NCBI GenBank assembly: GCA_017416635.1 | Contig: JAFQBQ010000032.1 | Span: forward strand, 1-8,190 | Direction of reading: 5' to 3' | DNA length: 8,190 bases | Origin: Alphaproteobacteria bacterium | GTDB taxonomy: Bacteria; Pseudomonadota; Alphaproteobacteria; UBA3830 | Shown: positions 6,040-8,190 of the stretch, piece by piece | How the letters are laid out: the number at the start of each line of letters is the position of its first letter | Position numbering within the stretch: position 1 is the first letter of the stretch | The notes under the pieces: model-generated | What the model saw: only the letters and a program-made list of their open reading frames with translations | Database searches by the model: none | Told to the model about the DNA's origin: nothing | Program-made: the position numbers and the translations under genes

Positions 6040-7248
6040 TTGAAGCAAAAGAAGATAAAAACCAAGATACCAGGCGTAAGATATTATGAACACCCAACGC
6101 GCAAATACGGTGTAAAATTCGATAGGTATTATACTATTCGGTACAAGCTTAACGGAAAAGACAAAGAAGAAGCATTAGGATGGGCATCTGAAGGTTGGAC
6201 AGAGCTGAAGGCCGCAAAGCATTTGGCAGATTTAAAACAAGCCCAACGCATAGGAGAAGGAGCAAAAACTCTAGCCGAAGGACGAAAAATTTCAGAAGAG
6301 AAGGAAGCGGAGAAAAAGAAAAAAGAGCTTGCAATGAAAAAAGCCGCTATTACTTTTGCTGAAGTTTTTGAGAAGTATCTTGTACAAGCTCAGCAGGATA
6401 AAAAAGCAAAAACTTGTAATACAGAAGCTTTGCTATATAAAAACTGGCTCTCAAAAACTGTTGGTGATCTTGCTCTAAAAGATATTTCTCCATTTATGTT
6501 AGAAAAATTAAAGAAGGACATGGCTGATGCAGGCAGATCTCCAAGAACAATTACTTATGCGTTAGCTCTGATAAGACAAGTTTTTAATTACGCAAGGAAT
6601 CATGACTTATTCAGTGGAGATAACCCGGTAAGTAAAGTAAAAAAGCCAAGTAATGATAATCGGCGCATCAGATATTTATCGCAAGAAGAAGCTAATATAT
6701 TGTTGGAAGCGTTACAAAAGAAAAGTCCGCAATTGCATGACATGGCTTTAATTTCACTGCACTGCGGTCTTAGAGCAGGTGAAATTTTCAATCTCCATTG
6801 GGAGGATATAAATTTTAGGGACAACACCATATTTATAAAAGACACGAAAAGTAATCGTAATCGCAACGCTATTATGACGAAAGATGTACGAGATGTGCTG
6901 GAAAGAAGGAAAAAGACAAGTTCGACAGCATTAGTGTTTGTATCATCAAAAGAAGAACAAGTTACAGAGGTTTCCAGAACGTTTGATAGAGTTGTGGACT
7001 CGTTGGAATTTAATAAAAATGTATCAGATGCGAGAAAGAAGATAGTATTTCATACCTTGCGGCACACGTATGCAAGCTGGCTTGTTATGAGTGGAGCAGA
7101 CTTATACACAGTACAAAAGTTGATGGGACATTCCACGATTGCCATGACAGAAAGATATTCTCATTTAGCTCCAGATTATCTGAGGAAGGCTATGTCGAAT
7201 TTTGAGAAATATGTTGATGAAAACTCTTCAAACAAAACGCAGAATTAA
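6040..7248 (+). CDS. int: Tyrosine-type site-specific integrase
   Basis: This 402-residue tyrosine recombinase cuts and joins DNA at the element's attachment site. The N-terminal region (PGVRYYEHPTRKYGVK…, YTIRYKLNGKDKEEALGWASEGW) is the arm-type DNA-binding part typical of integrases of this subgroup. A charged Glu/Lys-rich linker and a core-binding SAM-like domain follow (TFAEVFEKYL…, TITYALALIRQVFNYA). The catalytic domain is complete: Arg in HCGLRAGEI, Lys in FIKDTKSNRN, HTLRH (H-x-x-R), His in MGHSTIAMTERYSH and its Tyr nucleophile. The start is TTG at 6040, with GGAG seven bases upstream inside AAAGGTTGGAG; TTG at 6004 in the same frame has no ribosome site and there is no early ATG. 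It lies next to the tRNA-Thr fragment and its own likely arm sites, so it probably catalysed insertion at that tRNA. The gene appears functional. Confidence 0.93.
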   Translation: MKQKKIKTKIPGVRYYEHPTRKYGVKFDRYYTIRYKLNGKDKEEALGWASEGWTELKAAKHLADLKQAQRIGEGAKTLAEGRKISEEKEAEKKKKELAMKKAAITFAEVFEKYLVQAQQDKKAKTCNTEALLYKNWLSKTVGDLALKDISPFMLEKLKKDMADAGRSPRTITYALALIRQVFNYARNHDLFSGDNPVSKVKKPSNDNRRIRYLSQEEANILLEALQKKSPQLHDMALISLHCGLRAGEIFNLHWEDINFRDNTIFIKDTKSNRNRNAIMTKDVRDVLERRKKTSSTALVFVSSKEEQVTEVSRTFDRVVDSLEFNKNVSDARKKIVFHTLRHTYASWLVMSGADLYTVQKLMGHSTIAMTERYSHLAPDYLRKAMSNFEKYVDENSSNKTQN

Positions 7249-7317
7249 ATAAAAACTGTATAAAATTTTCTCTTTAGTTGTGTTATCATGAATGACGGTA
7301 CGTGAGGAGTATTAAGA

Positions 7318-8106
7318 ATGAGTTTTGAGGAAGAAATGCTGTCAAAAATAGCAGATCGAATTGTAGGAGTAATTGCGTATTTTGCAATACTGCAATCGAT
7401 TTTTGATAGCCTCGATTCAAATACGAAGGATGAACATCAATCGTCTGATCAACAAGCTTCCAATAAACACGCGGAAACGACATCTACCTCTTTTCAAAAC
7501 GATTATGTTACTGGGATGGGCACAATAAATGATATTTGCATGATGTTCCAATCGTCACCTTCAGATACAAAGCTTGTCCAAAAAATAAAGAAGGCCATAA
7601 GGTTTCACATTGCGCGGAAATTAATACCATCTATTGCAGTTAATCGCTACGGAAAGTTCTTTGGAGACGATAGTAAAGATGAAATAGACATGATTGCGTT
7701 TACAAACATTGCTGTTCGGGATCCTAATTTAAGTTCATTATTACCAAAAGAGTCACTTGCAAGAATTGAAGAGTACACGAGCGCATTTGGTCTGAATAAA
7801 TGTGGTAAAACAAATTTTATGAGATTTGCAGAAATACTACGAAGCAGATTCGGTAAAGATATAGACGACGGAAACCTTACGGATGAAGACATATACAAGA
7901 AAATCCTAGAACAGAAAGAACACATTCAAGATGTATCTGAAAATAGGAAAAAAGTATATCACATATTGTGTGTAGATAACCACACATTCCCCGTTTCCAA
8001 AAAACAAATACAACAATTCATCATTCCTATGTTAAAAGGAAGCGAACGTCTCTACAGAGGAATGGAAATATTAGAAACCTGTAAATCGATTGCCAAACAA
8101 CAGTAG
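7318..8106 (+). CDS. Hypothetical protein between integrase and CRISPR array
   Basis: I do not recognise this 262-residue protein. Residues 9-30 (KIADRIVGVIAYFAILQSIFDS) form a moderately hydrophobic helix that could be amphipathic or a weak membrane anchor. A polar Gln/Ser/His/Asn-rich linker follows (about 33-62), then a mostly helical region with many Lys and Glu (…KLVQKIKKAIRFHIARKLIP…, LARIEEYTSAFGLNKCGKTNFMRFAEILRSRF, DEDIYKKILEQKEHIQDVSENRKKVYHIL). No catalytic motif is seen. The ATG at 7318 has a good Shine-Dalgarno (GAGGAG, 8 bases upstream). The integrase ends 69 bases before, with no clear terminator between, so co-transcription is possible. The 3' end is odd: the last codons and the TAG stop lie inside the terminal CRISPR repeat. 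It runs towards the array, so read-through would be antisense to crRNA. Codon use and A+T content resemble the neighbours. Confidence 0.75.
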   Translation: MSFEEEMLSKIADRIVGVIAYFAILQSIFDSLDSNTKDEHQSSDQQASNKHAETTSTSFQNDYVTGMGTINDICMMFQSSPSDTKLVQKIKKAIRFHIARKLIPSIAVNRYGKFFGDDSKDEIDMIAFTNIAVRDPNLSSLLPKESLARIEEYTSAFGLNKCGKTNFMRFAEILRSRFGKDIDDGNLTDEDIYKKILEQKEHIQDVSENRKKVYHILCVDNHTFPVSKKQIQQFIIPMLKGSERLYRGMEILETCKSIAKQQ

Positions 8107-8190
8107 AAATTCTTATGAGGCATTAGCCATAGCATGTTTCACACCAGGATTTTCATCTACAACAGTAGAAATTCTTATGAGGCATTAGCC
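8093..8190 (-). CRISPR. Trailer end of a type V-A (Cas12a) CRISPR array, two repeats and one spacer
   Basis: Positions 8155-8190 hold a 36-nt unit that on the minus strand begins GGCTAATGCCTCATAAG and ends AATTTCTACTGTTGTAGAT. Its last 19 bases are the hallmark of Cas12a repeats, with the hairpin TCTAC-TGTT-GTAGA that Cas12a uses to process crRNA. A second copy at 8093-8128 is identical over 32 bases but has lost the final ATCT, which breaks the hairpin; this is expected for the leader-distal, terminal repeat. The spacer between them is 26 nt (8129-8154). The array is read on the minus strand and continues past the right edge, where the leader and cas genes would be expected. Only one spacer is visible, so array size is unknown. 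A Cas12a gene itself is not in the window. Confidence 0.88.

Noticed and set aside
6149..6866. Minus-strand frames opposite the integrase
   Set aside because: Antisense shadows of a gene with a full catalytic set; no start signals.
7286..7925. Minus-strand frames opposite the 262-residue gene
   Set aside because: The plus-strand frame is longer and has a strong ribosome site; the minus frames have neither family features nor start signals.

Overview
The window is AT-rich accessory DNA (by eye about 36% G+C) from a bacterium, most likely Gram-negative: two proteins carry Sec signal peptides, and the tRNA fragment encodes its own CCA end. Secreted nuclease-type toxins, a 'mobile mystery A' regulator and a type V-A CRISPR repeat would fit a host-associated or intracellular proteobacterium. 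No marker gene fixes the taxon.

Left part (1-3798), plus strand: the tail of a DUF927 helicase/primase-like gene with a -1 frameshift in an A run at 198-202; a dyad-symmetric array of eleven TGGACA motifs (1606-1792) that looks like a replication origin or protein-binding array; an XRE-type regulator of the MmyA family with a good promoter but no Fic (MmyB) partner; a terminator; and an AAA_14/DUF4143 ATPase. Middle (3835-5336), minus strand: a two-gene operon with its own promoter encoding an exported HNH/EndoVII-type (WHH) nuclease and an exported two-helix membrane protein. It is followed in frame by a broken HTH fragment. At 5417-5635 is a small HGG-motif protein that seems to have lost its start.

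Boundary (5657-5985): the 3' two-thirds of a tRNA-Thr(UGU) gene, cut in the anticodon stem, is the trace of an attachment site. On its left is a pair of GTTGACCC repeats. On its right are two inverted pairs of GGGGGA repeats around a palindrome. All the pairs have 11-bp spacing, as expected for arm-type integrase sites. The two different repeat families suggest that two elements are stacked at one tRNA.

Right part (6040-8190): a complete tyrosine recombinase starting at TTG, an unrecognised 262-residue protein, and the end of a CRISPR array on the minus strand. Its 36-nt repeat has the Cas12a (type V-A) hairpin. The last, degenerate repeat contains the stop codon of the unknown gene. The simplest reading is an integrative element carrying, or sitting beside, a Cas12a locus whose cas genes lie to the right of this window.
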